Shown here: positions 28,401 through 37,408 of the stretch, one piece after another
How the letters are laid out: every line of letters begins with the position of its first letter
Position numbering within the stretch: position 1 is the first letter of the stretch
NCBI GenBank assembly: GCA_963676235.1
Contig: OY781044.1
Location: forward strand, 992,001 to 1,056,000
Direction of reading: 5' to 3'
Origin: JALNYB01 sp963676235
Lineage (GTDB): Archaea > Thermoplasmatota > Thermoplasmata > Methanomassiliicoccales > Methanomethylophilaceae
DNA length: 64,000 bases
Made by a program: the position numbers and the translations under genes
Notes under the pieces: generated by a model
The model's database searches: none
What the model saw: the letters and a program-made list of their open reading frames with translations, nothing else
What the model was told of the DNA's origin: nothing

Positions 28401-29068
28401 TGGCCAAAGCAGTCGTACTTCTGTCAGGCGGATTGGATTCTACCACTACATTGGCACAGGCACTTGCAGACGGCTGCGAAGTGACTGCCTTGTCGTTCAG
28501 ATACGGTCAGAGACATACTAAAGAATTAGTGTCTGCTGAGGATGTCTGCAAGCATTACGGAGTCGATCATATAGTTATCGATCTCAATCTGAGTTCATTC
28601 CGTTCCGCACTTACAAGGAAGGATATAGACGTCCCGATGGATAGGAAAGGAGATCTCGATGCAGAGATCCCGGTAACATATGTGCCAGCACGTAATATTG
28701 TTTTCTTAAGCATTGCAGCAGGATTATGTGAATCCGTTGATGCAGATAGAATATATATCGGAGCTAATTCGTTAGATTATTCAGGATATCCTGACTGCCG
28801 TCCGGAGTTCTTCACAGCATACGAAGCTATGCTTGTGCAGGGGACTAAAACAGGAGTAGAAGGACATCAGATCAAGATAATGACACCCATTCTGCAATGT
28901 TCAAAAGCAGACATTGTGAGATTAGGAAAGAAACTCAAAGCTCCGTTGGAGATGACATGGTCATGTTATAACGGTGGAGAGAAAGCATGTGGACACTGTG
29001 ATTCTTGTCGCCTTAGGCTCAAGGGATTCGAAGAAGCAGGTTATAAGGACGAGATAGAGTACGAGTGA
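28400..29068 (+). CDS. queC: 7-cyano-7-deazaguanine synthase QueC
   Basis: ATP-dependent conversion of 7-carboxy-7-deazaguanine to preQ0. The 222 residues begin MAKAVVLLSGGLDSTTTLAQ, where SGGLDST is the PP-loop, and end with the zinc-binding CYNGGEKACGHCDSCRLR. The frame is open upstream to 28379, but ATG 28400 shares one base with the queD stop and starts the PP-loop at the usual distance. The product is used by TgtA for archaeosine in tRNA. Confidence 0.95.
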   Translation: MAKAVVLLSGGLDSTTTLAQALADGCEVTALSFRYGQRHTKELVSAEDVCKHYGVDHIVIDLNLSSFRSALTRKDIDVPMDRKGDLDAEIPVTYVPARNIVFLSIAAGLCESVDADRIYIGANSLDYSGYPDCRPEFFTAYEAMLVQGTKTGVEGHQIKIMTPILQCSKADIVRLGKKLKAPLEMTWSCYNGGEKACGHCDSCRLRLKGFEEAGYKDEIEYE

Positions 29069-29073
29069 TTAAA

Positions 29074-29697
29074 ATGAAAATATGCGAATATTTCAGATCG
29101 TTACAGGGCGAAGGCCTAATGATCGGTGCGCCCACCTACTTCATAAGGACTGCAGGATGCAATCTTCATTGTAGTTGGTGTGATACCGAGTATGCACAGA
29201 GCGGAGGACAGGAGACGTCGATCGAAGAGATCATGGAGAAATTGGAAGATATCAGGAATGTTTGCGTAACAGGCGGCGAACCTCTATTGCAGCCTGATAT
29301 GTATGAACTTCTTCAGAGACTTGTAGATGAGGGAAAATTCGTGGTTTTGGAGACCAACGGATCCAGAAATCTGGAAGATGTACCAGACAGTCCGAATATA
29401 TTGATCAGTATGGACATAAAATGTCCGTCTTCTGGAATGCAGGACAAGATGATGTTGTCCAATCTCAATGTACTTACAATGAAGGATCAGTTGAAATTCG
29501 TCATCAATGATAATATCGATCTTAATTATGCGATAAGATTCTTAAGGGAACATCCGGTAAACACGAATGTCATATTCAGTCCGGTTGGCGGAATGAACCT
29601 CCGGCCACTGGCCGAAGAAGTCATATCAAGAAAGCTTGATGTAAGAGTGCTGCCTCAACTGCAAAAGATAATCTGGGGAGACAAGACTGGCGTCTAA
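29074..29697 (+). CDS. queE: 7-carboxy-7-deazaguanine synthase QueE
   Basis: Radical SAM enzyme that rearranges 6-carboxytetrahydropterin to 7-carboxy-7-deazaguanine. The 207 residues begin MKICEYFRSLQGEGLMIG and carry the cluster motif CNLHCSWCDTEYA (CxxxCxxC) and VTGGEPLLQPD (GGEP). A GTG at 29065 overlapping the queC stop would add three residues; the ATG at 29074 matches the usual family N-terminus. It is the last gene of mmp4-queD-queC-queE. Confidence 0.94.
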   Translation: MKICEYFRSLQGEGLMIGAPTYFIRTAGCNLHCSWCDTEYAQSGGQETSIEEIMEKLEDIRNVCVTGGEPLLQPDMYELLQRLVDEGKFVVLETNGSRNLEDVPDSPNILISMDIKCPSSGMQDKMMLSNLNVLTMKDQLKFVINDNIDLNYAIRFLREHPVNTNVIFSPVGGMNLRPLAEEVISRKLDVRVLPQLQKIIWGDKTGV

Positions 29698-29828
29698 GTT
29701 GTGAGATGACGGCTACGATATGTATCGTGAACCGTAATTGCAGGTTATATTTTTGAAATTCTGCGGTTATTTTACACAGTTTATATTGTTTCAGTCAAAG
29801 TTTAATAGTATGGAATCGATTTCAGGTC

Positions 29829-30212
29829 ATGGATTGCAAAGTAATAGTCTATGAGTCCTCAGAGTCTAAGAACAGAAACGCAACCGATCTAATAAGGTTC
29901 GAAAGATCCTTAGATAAGTTGTCCAAGATAGGCCTGAGTGTATGCCGTGTGATTTGTTCCAATGCATCTGCATTGCCGTCGGGTTCTGAAGCATCGGAAT
30001 TGGTCGTTGAGAAAGGAATGGGCATTCTCCCAATAACAGAGTATGAAGATGCGGTTATTTTCAGTGGAGCATATCCGGACGATCAGACATTAGCAGATTA
30101 TCTCGATGTTCCTGATGGCACACTCAGTGTAGATAAACAGAAGCCTTTCAATGTGAACGATCTCGCTCCACCATGTGCCTGCGGAGACAAAGGCGACAGA
30201 GAATGCAAGTGA
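29829..30212 (+). CDS. ArsD-like thioredoxin-fold protein
   Basis: A 127-residue protein with the ArsD layout: an N-terminal beta strand (KVIVYESSE), a helix, the strand SVCRVIC, then VEKGMGILPITEYEDAVIFSGAYPDD, the region where ArsD proteins read LPxxxxxGxxxxxGxYP. ArsD is an arsenic metallochaperone with metal-binding Cys pairs near the N-terminus. Those are absent here; instead Cys residues sit at VCRVIC and in the tail PPCACGDKGDREC. No arsA or arsR is adjacent. A metal or redox role is possible, but arsenic function is doubtful. Confidence 0.55.
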   Translation: MDCKVIVYESSESKNRNATDLIRFERSLDKLSKIGLSVCRVICSNASALPSGSEASELVVEKGMGILPITEYEDAVIFSGAYPDDQTLADYLDVPDGTLSVDKQKPFNVNDLAPPCACGDKGDRECK

Positions 30213-30826
30213 TGTTCGCCCTTTGATATTCGGGCGTAGTAAAGTGCCTTAGTATTTGCGTAACGGGCTTTGAATTGAATTCAGAGGGGGATGAGCCCCC
30301 CCAAGCGGTTCTCCTAGAAATTGCGTGGAGCGCTGTGTGGTTCCATCAATTGGTTTATATGGATTAAAGACTAAGGTTTGGCATAAATTGGTGCTCGGAG
30401 TAAATATTTACGTCGTGTGTCACTGATAACACGTTGAATGTCATCTTTCTGACTGTGTCATTATCTGGCGTGACACTTCTTTTGTATATTCACTGCTAGT
30501 ATGGTTGAGCCCTCGTCTAACTCTTCTAGGTCTTTTACACCCTTCAGTCCAATCATCAATCTTTTTTTATATCATCAAGACCAGCACTTTCTTTGTAATG
30601 GAGATGTGCTCAATATTTTTCACTAAATACAATAGATTATCATTCCAAAATGTTTAGTAACTGGCTATTCATAATTGTTAGGAATAAATTTGTTGATTTA
30701 TCAGTATAGTATAAATAAAATATATGATTAGGTAGGTATAAACTATATACTAGTGTTATACTCGATGAATAAATTGTTTGTTATCGAATAATAACTGATG
30801 ATTAAATCCAAAATCAAAGGTGAAAG
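30213..30826 (+). other. A+T-rich intergenic region with small hairpins
   Basis: About 610 bases without a supported gene. The stem cgccc/gggcg at 30216-30235 probably terminates the ArsD-like gene. A second stem, ggggg-atgag-ccccc, lies near 30285-30300. A perfect 6-base inverted repeat gtgtca/tgacac spans 30455-30476. On the minus strand at about 30467-30600 an open stretch without a start reads LDDIKKRLMIGLKGVKDLEE and may be a gene remnant. The promoter of the next gene (tataaacta, 30738-30746) lies at the right. Confidence 0.4.
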
Positions 30827-32668
30827 ATGTTGCAGATGTCAGGAATGAGGGGGAGATTATTCACGATAGTTTCTATTTTGATAATCTTGTCTGCATCATT
30901 GGTCATTGTTCACACGAGCGATTCTAATAACTCTGAAGCTGCTAATGGTGATGTAATCACGGTTGACGGGGTTAAGTACAATATATTAAATGGCTCGTCT
31001 GTGGAAGTGGGTACTGGAAATTGGCAAGCTGTAGATCCTAATTCTACTATCGACCTATATATTCCATCTACAATCGTATATGGTGGAAAAACGTATAATG
31101 TTACGAGCGTAGGAGCCGCTGCGTTCCAATCTACTCATATCAAATCTATAACATTCGGTTCTAGTGAGAGCCCTATCTCCCTCAATTCTATAAAATCGAG
31201 TGCGTTTTATTCGGCAGCTGTGGAATCTGTAACTATATATGGTTCAGTGAATACAATTGTACAGGGGTCTTTCCAACGCTGTACAGAACTCACATCATTT
31301 TCTGTTAATGGAAATATAGGTACAATCGGTAGTGCTGCGTTTGATTATTGTACCTCATTGGATCAATTCTATGTGTCAGGTTCTATAGGTACGATAAATT
31401 CCAATGCATTTGACCATACAAGTAATCCTTTCACATTTACTGTTTTAGGAAATATATCTTCAATCGGCACTAGCGCATTTTGGAATTCTAGTGTTGAGTA
31501 TGTAACTGTTGGAGGTAATGTCACATCGGTTGAAAACAACGCATTTCAGCAGTGTGATAATGTGGTTTCAGTGAATATGGGGTCTGTTGGTTCTATCGGT
31601 TCTTGGGCTTTCGGTGAGTCTACTCTGGAATACATAACTTTATCAAATACTTCAAGTATAGGAAACGGTGCTTTTCAAACCAGTCAGTTGAATGAAGTGT
31701 ACATCACGGATGCAGGATCAAATCGTGCTCACACCCTTATCAATTCATGTTTTTCTTCAAATTCTTGGGTAATAGGAGGAAAAACGATTACAACATTGAT
31801 CGTCGACGATATTTCAAAGATTTCTAATATAGGCAATGGTGGAACCATCATATATTACGATGAAACCAGCGGTTCATGTTATACATACACGTATGTAAAT
31901 GGTTCGTGGGTCGTATCTCCAAGCACGAGTACGATAGTTGTAGTTTTTGAACCTCAATCAGAATCAGTGTCCGTTTCATCCGTTATATTAACTTCCGGTT
32001 CAACTGTTACTTTTCCAACAGTATACAAAGTTGATTGTGAACTCATAGGATGGTTCTCATTACCATCGGGTGGTGTTCAGTACACAGAATCTACAATCTT
32101 TACAAGCAATACGGTTGCTTATGCGCATTGGAGATCCACAGTTGCCACATATTACAATGTAACCTATGATCTAAATGGTGGTTCCGGAACGGTCCCATCT
32201 GAGATTTCCGTTATCGGTGGAGGTAGTTTTACAGTGGACCCTTGCACAGGAACAAAAACAGGATATTTTTTTATCGGATGGAGTGATGGGGTGGAAGCAT
32301 ACCAGCCAGGATCAACATATACTGTAGAAGATTCTGACGTAGTCTTAACTGCATTGTGGTGGTTAGATGAATTGGAGTTCGTGGTTCATTGCACAGATGT
32401 ATACGAATATTGTGTCGCGGATAACAACACGGTCAGCATAGGTACAAGTACGACTGATATGCACTTATCGAGTTATACCACATACGGTGCGAACATAACC
32501 GTCACGTTCGATAGTAGTGCCATATCTTTGACAATAGGCGATAGCGCGGTTCTTGGTTGTTTACCGGTGGTTGTTGTTATTTCGAATTCTGATGGTACCG
32601 TCCTAATATCTTATTTTATAGAAGTGAACATTCTTCCTGATTCTTATTTTGTAACACTTGTAAATTGA
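30827..32668 (+). CDS. Secreted BspA-type leucine-rich-repeat protein with InlB repeats
   Basis: A 613-residue exported protein. The signal segment is residues about 8-30 (RLFTIVSILIILSASLVIV). From about 70 to 330 it has BspA-like leucine-rich repeats, seen as recurring GTIGSAAFDYCTSL / ISSIGTSAFWNSSV units. Two InlB/Listeria-Bacteroides repeats follow: one weak around 365-435 and one clear around 443-510 with YNVTYDLNGGSGTVP and ending ALWW. No C-terminal anchor is visible, so it is secreted or held by other means. Such proteins are common in gut methanogens and bacteria and are thought to mediate adhesion. Start codon choice among three early Met is uncertain. Confidence 0.88.
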   Translation: MLQMSGMRGRLFTIVSILIILSASLVIVHTSDSNNSEAANGDVITVDGVKYNILNGSSVEVGTGNWQAVDPNSTIDLYIPSTIVYGGKTYNVTSVGAAAFQSTHIKSITFGSSESPISLNSIKSSAFYSAAVESVTIYGSVNTIVQGSFQRCTELTSFSVNGNIGTIGSAAFDYCTSLDQFYVSGSIGTINSNAFDHTSNPFTFTVLGNISSIGTSAFWNSSVEYVTVGGNVTSVENNAFQQCDNVVSVNMGSVGSIGSWAFGESTLEYITLSNTSSIGNGAFQTSQLNEVYITDAGSNRAHTLINSCFSSNSWVIGGKTITTLIVDDISKISNIGNGGTIIYYDETSGSCYTYTYVNGSWVVSPSTSTIVVVFEPQSESVSVSSVILTSGSTVTFPTVYKVDCELIGWFSLPSGGVQYTESTIFTSNTVAYAHWRSTVATYYNVTYDLNGGSGTVPSEISVIGGGSFTVDPCTGTKTGYFFIGWSDGVEAYQPGSTYTVEDSDVVLTALWWLDELEFVVHCTDVYEYCVADNNTVSIGTSTTDMHLSSYTTYGANITVTFDSSAISLTIGDSAVLGCLPVVVVISNSDGTVLISYFIEVNILPDSYFVTLVN

Positions 32669-32725
32669 ATATTTATCGTATCACAATAATCGGTTTGTGT
32701 TAATACGTATATATCTTCACTTTCA

Positions 32726-32893
32726 ATGAGGTCATCAAGACTGGAGAAAGAGGATCGAAACAGCGTTCACAGTAGTTTTCTACGAACTGTATCTGCGATG
32801 ATCAGCACAGAATATAATCTAATGGCATTAAGAGGCTATTGCGGAGAGATTTGCAACTTCATGTATTATTCGTCTTTTCTATTGTTGCACTGA
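32726..32893 (+). pseudogene. Possible transposase C-terminal remnant
   Basis: A 55-codon open frame from ATG 32726. Its pattern, a charged Lys-Glu-Asp-Arg segment, then NSVHSSFLRTVSAMI, then LMALRGYCGEICNFM, recalls the C-terminal part of IS1634/IS4-type transposases, where the catalytic Glu precedes a hydrophobic helix. It ends abruptly and no upstream transposase body exists. Assignment is by eye only. Confidence 0.3.
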
Positions 32894-33292
32894 TGCTGCA
32901 TATGGCAGAATCATAAGTTCAAAGGAAAATTCTAGGCGTGTCCCGATCTAGATATCGGACATCGATGCGATGCATATGAATCTTCAGGTGTTGATGAAAA
33001 CGCGAGTGAACTCACTCCTGATGGAGTAGAATGAAGCAAACCGAATTATCGCAGTGATATCCATTCTGTATGGGCTTGTGAAGACTATTGAATCTCGTCT
33101 CGATTTCGCAGGTGTTTTAGACCTTACAGATGTATTTCAAGTAAGGGGGCTGATGAGAGGATCATTGCGGCATGTTCGCATGTATCTGGGTGCAATTAGA
33201 TGATAGATGTTTTGATTGTTTTCGGATTTGAATTCGAAGAAGGATACGGGAATTGATAGGTTTTAAAGTAGAGGACGATGGATCAGGCATAA

Positions 33293-33493
33293 AAATCCTT
33301 TGGATGCATTTGGCGAAATCATACGATATTGTGTAAAGATCTGGATTTTAGGTATAGTTTCGAGAACGCGGATGTGAACATCTACGGCTCTGCTATCGTA
33401 TTCAACGGTCTGTGTTCGGAACTTGGTGCAAGAGATATCCCAGAGATCATAGGGACCAGAGCAGGGAAAAGGTGTAAAATTATAACCGCTTAA
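33293..33493 (+). pseudogene. Possible transposase N-terminal remnant
   Basis: A 66-codon stretch without a start codon that includes GSAIVFNGLCSELGARDIPE. The spacing of Gly and hydrophobic residues recalls the N-terminal segment of IS1634-type transposases (GxxxLLxxLAExLGIxD). A short open piece at 33565-33690 may belong to the same decayed element. The order, with N-terminal-like sequence after C-terminal-like sequence, would imply two separate decayed copies. Confidence 0.3.
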
Positions 33494-33905
33494 ATGTAGA
33501 GAGCATACATGTCTCATTCATATTATGTGTACATGGAACATATCGGATGCAGAGCAGTCACATGACATACGATGAATCTGTTCTTTATGATCTAAAGGTT
33601 TACGAGCGATCATGGAAAACGGCGGAACTTTTGGACATCTTGGATCATATTGTAGGTTTTGGGAATAGATACATTATCATGAGCTGAGGCTTACTAAGAT
33701 AACAATATTATGATCCAAGGAAAATGTTCTGATTCTTTGAGACAGTTTTCCAATTGTGGCTTATAACACATAACAGAGACTCATTCAGAATTAAATTAGT
33801 GAGCTGTGCCTTCATCAGTCGTTATTTGCAGGTATCAACGGCATTCTTCCGCGTGCGGTATAATGTACAGCAGATTCTACTAATGAAGATAGTGAACGAT
33901 ATCTG

Positions 33906-34045
33906 GATAAGATAAGATAAGATAAGATAAGATAAGATAAGATAAGATAAGATAAGATAAGATAAGATAAGATAAGATAAGATAAGATAAGATAAGATAA
34001 GATAAGATAAGATAAGATAAGATAAGATAAGATAAGATAAGATAA
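33906..34045 (+). repeat. Perfect tandem array of GATAA, 28 copies
   Basis: Twenty-eight uninterrupted GATAA units fill 140 bases with no variant, then stop at gattg. On the plus strand the unit contains TAA, so all three frames are closed every 15 bases. On the minus strand the array is open as a Leu-Ser-Tyr-Leu-Ile repeat, but reading back to the nearest upstream stop in each frame finds no ATG, GTG or TTG, so it is not a credible coding repeat. It lies in the decayed intergenic region between surface-protein genes. Confidence 0.98.
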
Positions 34046-34454
34046 GATTGAAGAATTAGAACAGTGCCCAGATATTTCTACAGCATGATCAGCATTTTCT
34101 GGAAAGTCTGAACGGCATGATACATATGACTAAACGCATTGGTATTCTATGCAGAATTTTACGGATATTCTTCAGTATGTATAGGCTCTGAATAGCTGAT
34201 ACACGAACTTCTTGTATGAGGCTTCGAGACAGCGCAAGCTGTTGCGCGGGGAGGAGGTTAAGGAAGTTGATGTATCGATCCGATTGCAATAGACAAATCT
34301 TTTCGGTCTGAAGGACTCCATGGGGTTGTGAGGAGGTTTTCTGAAAGGTTCATGCAATAGATTCCATATAAAAATCTGAGAACCTTGAATATTTGATATG
34401 GGCCTCCTGCGAGAAGCATGGAGGCCCTACTCAATAAATATGAGTATAAAGTTT

Positions 34455-35177
34455 TTAGTTGTTTTCTTTATCTTCCTTCTTTCTTCTGATAAGGAAGAAG
34501 TAGACTATCAACATGGCTAGTATTGCTATTATCGCTATGATGGGTATGATATATTTATCCATGAAGTCCAGTGAGGCTGAACCGCCAGTTCCACCACTAG
34601 GAGCCCATTTAGCATACAATGTCATGTCTGAGGTGACAGTTGTTGAGAAATCGAATTTCTCATTGTATTCAGGATCTGTGTACCATCCGTTGAATGTGTA
34701 TCCATCACGGGTAGGGGCTGCAGGTTCTGTTATGGTCTCAGGTGTTCCGAGAACGTATGGTGAATGTACGGCACTGACTTCGCTTCCACCCATGCTGTCG
34801 AATGTTATTGTCGGGGAAGGTCCCTCTACCACTATCATCACAGTTTCAGAGCTGGTCCTATCCGGTTCAAAGGTTGTTGTATCCGATATGTATTCCTTCA
34901 GGTAGAATGTACCAGTATCGTAAGGGTATGTATATTCGAATATATTGGTATTGCATATTTCTTCTATTTGAGTGAAATTATATGTGTAGCTGATTTCCCA
35001 TTTCACATTGAGATCCTTACTGTTATTGTCGGAAAACTCGAAAGTTGTTGCGTATACATCGTATGTTTTCAAATCACTGCTATCTGCAGATACGGTATTG
35101 GAGTCTGATACAATCAAGGCAGATGAAACTAAACATATCATCGCGACTGCCAGTATACATTTATTTTTAATTGACAT
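34455..35177 (-). CDS. Membrane-anchored surface protein with InlB repeat
   Basis: A 240-residue protein. The N-terminal signal segment is residues about 5-27 (CILAVAMICLVSSALIV). A beta-rich domain of about 90 residues follows. An InlB B-repeat (Listeria-Bacteroides) spans about 125-195, with ITFDSMGGSEVSAV, DGYTFNGWYTDPEYNEKF and MTLYAKWAP. A Gly-rich linker leads to a C-terminal membrane helix (about 210-232, YIIPIIAIIAILAMLIVYFF) and a charged RRKKEDKENN tail, so the protein is anchored and faces outward. It lies 54 bases downstream of another secreted-protein gene on the same strand. Confidence 0.87.
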   Translation of the reverse strand: MSIKNKCILAVAMICLVSSALIVSDSNTVSADSSDLKTYDVYATTFEFSDNNSKDLNVKWEISYTYNFTQIEEICNTNIFEYTYPYDTGTFYLKEYISDTTTFEPDRTSSETVMIVVEGPSPTITFDSMGGSEVSAVHSPYVLGTPETITEPAAPTRDGYTFNGWYTDPEYNEKFDFSTTVTSDMTLYAKWAPSGGTGGSASLDFMDKYIIPIIAIIAILAMLIVYFFLIRRKKEDKENN

Positions 35178-35231
35178 TTTTAATTGCTCCAGATTAAAAT
35201 TGAAGATGGGGGTCGAAACCCCCGGTTTAAA

Positions 35232-36377
35232 TCATCCTGTAAGTACTATGTTGATGTCAGGAACTATTATGAACGCAGAGCCGTCAGCAACAACTTCCAG
35301 ATAGAATGTGAAACTAGCTGAATAGCCATTGAGACTGTAGTTGATAACATATTCATGTGTACCGATCAAAGAGGTAACAAGTGTTGCTGTGTAAGTATTA
35401 CCAGATGCGGAAATTGTTACTGTAGATCCTGTTGTAGCATCTTTAAGTGTTACATCAGCGAGTGCTACTGCTGTATCATAGTTTGACACGGTCATAGTCA
35501 TAGTTGTTGTACTGTTCTGGTCTATATAGCCAGTGTCTCCTTCATCCAATGTCATATTTCTTGTAACCGAAGAGGCATCTTCATGAATGAGTACTTCAAT
35601 CTTGGTAAGTTTCATTGGTATTGTAATCTGAACAGGGATTGAAACACCAGTCTTAGAATCAGCTACATTAAGTGTGACTACTAATTCATAAGGGGCTACA
35701 AATTCAGAGTTTAACGCTTTACCCAATATGTAATCTCCAAGTATGTACAGGCCGGTGTTGTCAAGATCGTCGGTTGCAAACGTGTATTCTCCGGAGCCCG
35801 TACCTGTTGCAACTATTTCATTCAAATCGAACTCGTATTCTTCTCCGAAATAGCAGTTATCTACGGTCACACTTGAGTTTTCTTCAAGAGTGCTCCAAAT
35901 GTTAACTGTAAATTTCATCGGAGTCGTCGTTCTTGAAGCTATATCAATGCTTCCATTAGATATGGTAGAGGTGACTTTTATGTATAAGACAATTGAACCA
36001 ACGGTAAGTCCACTTCCATCAACTGTGACTGTTGTATCAGTAGTGCTTTTGCTGATGAGTGTTCCGCTATATGCTGTAGTACATGCTGCATCGGTATAGA
36101 TACTAGATGTTGATTTTACTGTATATGCACCAGCGTATGTGCTGCTGGTCGGATCCGTCCAGTTAACCGTTGGGCTGAAAATTACTTCGTTTCCTACAGT
36201 ACCGTTTGTTACATTTACAATTTCTGGTACATAGTTTACGTCAGTTGATAAATAATTTATCGTTCCAGTTCCAACTGGCGGATCTGCATCGTTGGAGGAA
36301 GCCATGGCTCCAATGCCAACAAAGGCTGATGCGATCATCAATGTGATCGCAATCAAGGTATATATTTTGGTTTTCAT
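35232..36377 (-). CDS. Secreted Thr/Ser-rich surface protein, 381 aa
   Basis: No named family recognised. Residues 1-27 form a signal peptide (MKTKIYTLIAITLMIASAFV) with a likely cleavage near AMASS. The rest is Thr/Ser/Val-rich with alternating beta-strand patterns typical of stacked immunoglobulin-like surface domains, for example YTATLVTSLIGTHEYVINYS. It has no membrane helix near the C-terminus. It is probably co-transcribed with the smaller anchored protein downstream, and may be displayed with it. Confidence 0.8.
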   Translation of the reverse strand: MKTKIYTLIAITLMIASAFVGIGAMASSNDADPPVGTGTINYLSTDVNYVPEIVNVTNGTVGNEVIFSPTVNWTDPTSSTYAGAYTVKSTSSIYTDAACTTAYSGTLISKSTTDTTVTVDGSGLTVGSIVLYIKVTSTISNGSIDIASRTTTPMKFTVNIWSTLEENSSVTVDNCYFGEEYEFDLNEIVATGTGSGEYTFATDDLDNTGLYILGDYILGKALNSEFVAPYELVVTLNVADSKTGVSIPVQITIPMKLTKIEVLIHEDASSVTRNMTLDEGDTGYIDQNSTTTMTMTVSNYDTAVALADVTLKDATTGSTVTISASGNTYTATLVTSLIGTHEYVINYSLNGYSASFTFYLEVVADGSAFIIVPDINIVLTG

Positions 36378-37279
36378 ATATTCTTCCTTCTAGTTTTTAA
36401 GATTGCTTCATACTTTACATATGAGTACTACGTTGTACTCTTTAGATACAACTTAGGCTCTAGGATTGTGGTCTCATATATAAAGATTTTCCATCATTTA
36501 ATTTTTTATGTAAAAGCTATTGCATGAGTTCCTCATCTTTTTTTCTATGATGGTTTTGTGTTGTTATGCTGGCTTTGCACCGGTCGTTCAATTTCAACTC
36601 GGTTTTATTGGTAAAGATTAAACTAAACAGTCTGTCTAATTTCCTTATTTTTACCTCGATATCTATATTATTTTTTGCATTAGGTTCCATTTTGCAGGAT
36701 AAATAAGTGTACTTTTTGACCATTTTTAGGTAATGTTTTATCAAAAATGCACTTGTGATATATTTGAGTATATTTTTGATTTGATCTCGATCGTCGAATG
36801 TTAAGAGAATATAATTGATGTTCTCATCATACGTGTATATACAGTCTTGATATAGAAATAAATGTCAATAGATGTGTTGCATCGAGATACGATGGGTAAA
36901 GAATTCATGTTTCCTCGGATATCATTATGTTAATTATTGAAATGCAATTTTAAAGTGAATATGGTGTCGTGTTAATATGAATTGTATAATTATTCGAAGG
37001 CACAGTTGATTAGATTATAGGATTTAGATCTCGCACAACTACCGTCCAAGAGGTCTTAAGTGCTTATGTTGTTGAACAGTAATGTAGATTTTTGTGACAG
37101 TTTAATCAGTCATGTATTCAGCAGTGTATGATTGTAAACTACTCAGGTTGTGCAGGGTCTAAACTCAAATCAGGCTCCGAGGGCGGAAAACCTTCTAAGA
37201 AACAATATTTATTTTCTGTTCCCTCATCTAATTTGGCAAAAGTTTTATTAGTAGTGATATAATCAGTCGCTTATCGTAT
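36378..37279 (+). other. A+T-rich intergenic region
   Basis: About 900 bases. The left part carries the promoter of the leftward surface-protein genes. A 75-codon open frame on the minus strand (36517-36744) is Lys/Asn-rich, has no recognisable domain and no clear ribosome site; it could be a small gene but is not supported. The rest shows no gene. The right end is the tRNA-His promoter region. Confidence 0.4.
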
Positions 37280-37354
37280 GGCCCGAGTAGGGTAGCTTGG
37301 TTATCCTAGGGGATTGTGGATCCCTTGACTCGTGTTCAAATCTCGGCTCGGGCC
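37280..37354 (+). tRNA. tRNA-His (GTG anticodon) with encoded G-1
   Basis: The acceptor stem gcccgag (37281-37287) pairs perfectly with ctcgggc (37347-37353). An extra G at 37280 faces C73 at 37354, the G-1:C73 identity pair of tRNA-His. The anticodon arm gggga-ttgtgga-tccct gives GTG. The T arm around ttcaaat has one U-U mismatch (position 52-62). No intron. CCA is not encoded in full. The RtcB gene starts 54 bases downstream. Confidence 0.93.
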
Positions 37355-37408
37355 CCTTACTTTTATCTTTTATCAGTTGTATTACGAAAACAAGGAAACA
37401 GGATCATC

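Larger units (their letters stand above)
32669..34454 (+). other. Long non-coding stretch with degenerate mobile-element-like fragments
   Basis: About 1.8 kb without an intact gene. Broken open frames on the plus strand resemble pieces of a DDE transposase (listed separately), and one perfect GATAA array lies at 33906-34045. Overlapping short open frames on the minus strand look like chance. No terminal inverted repeats could be identified by eye. Confidence 0.55.

Noticed and set aside
33263..33517. 84-codon minus-strand open frame in the decayed region
   Set aside because: It overlaps a plus-strand transposase-like remnant, has no domain, and looks like a shadow frame.
33906..34045. Minus-strand coding of a Leu-Ser-Tyr-Leu-Ile repeat protein across the GATAA array
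   Set aside because: Reading upstream in each minus frame reaches a stop before any ATG, GTG or TTG.
33906..34045. CRISPR-like array
   Set aside because: The GATAA array has no spacers. No other regularly spaced repeats were seen, and no cas gene is present.
36517..36744. 75-codon minus-strand open frame
   Set aside because: Composition is A+T-driven, with no domain, no clear ribosome site and no operon partner; left as unsupported.
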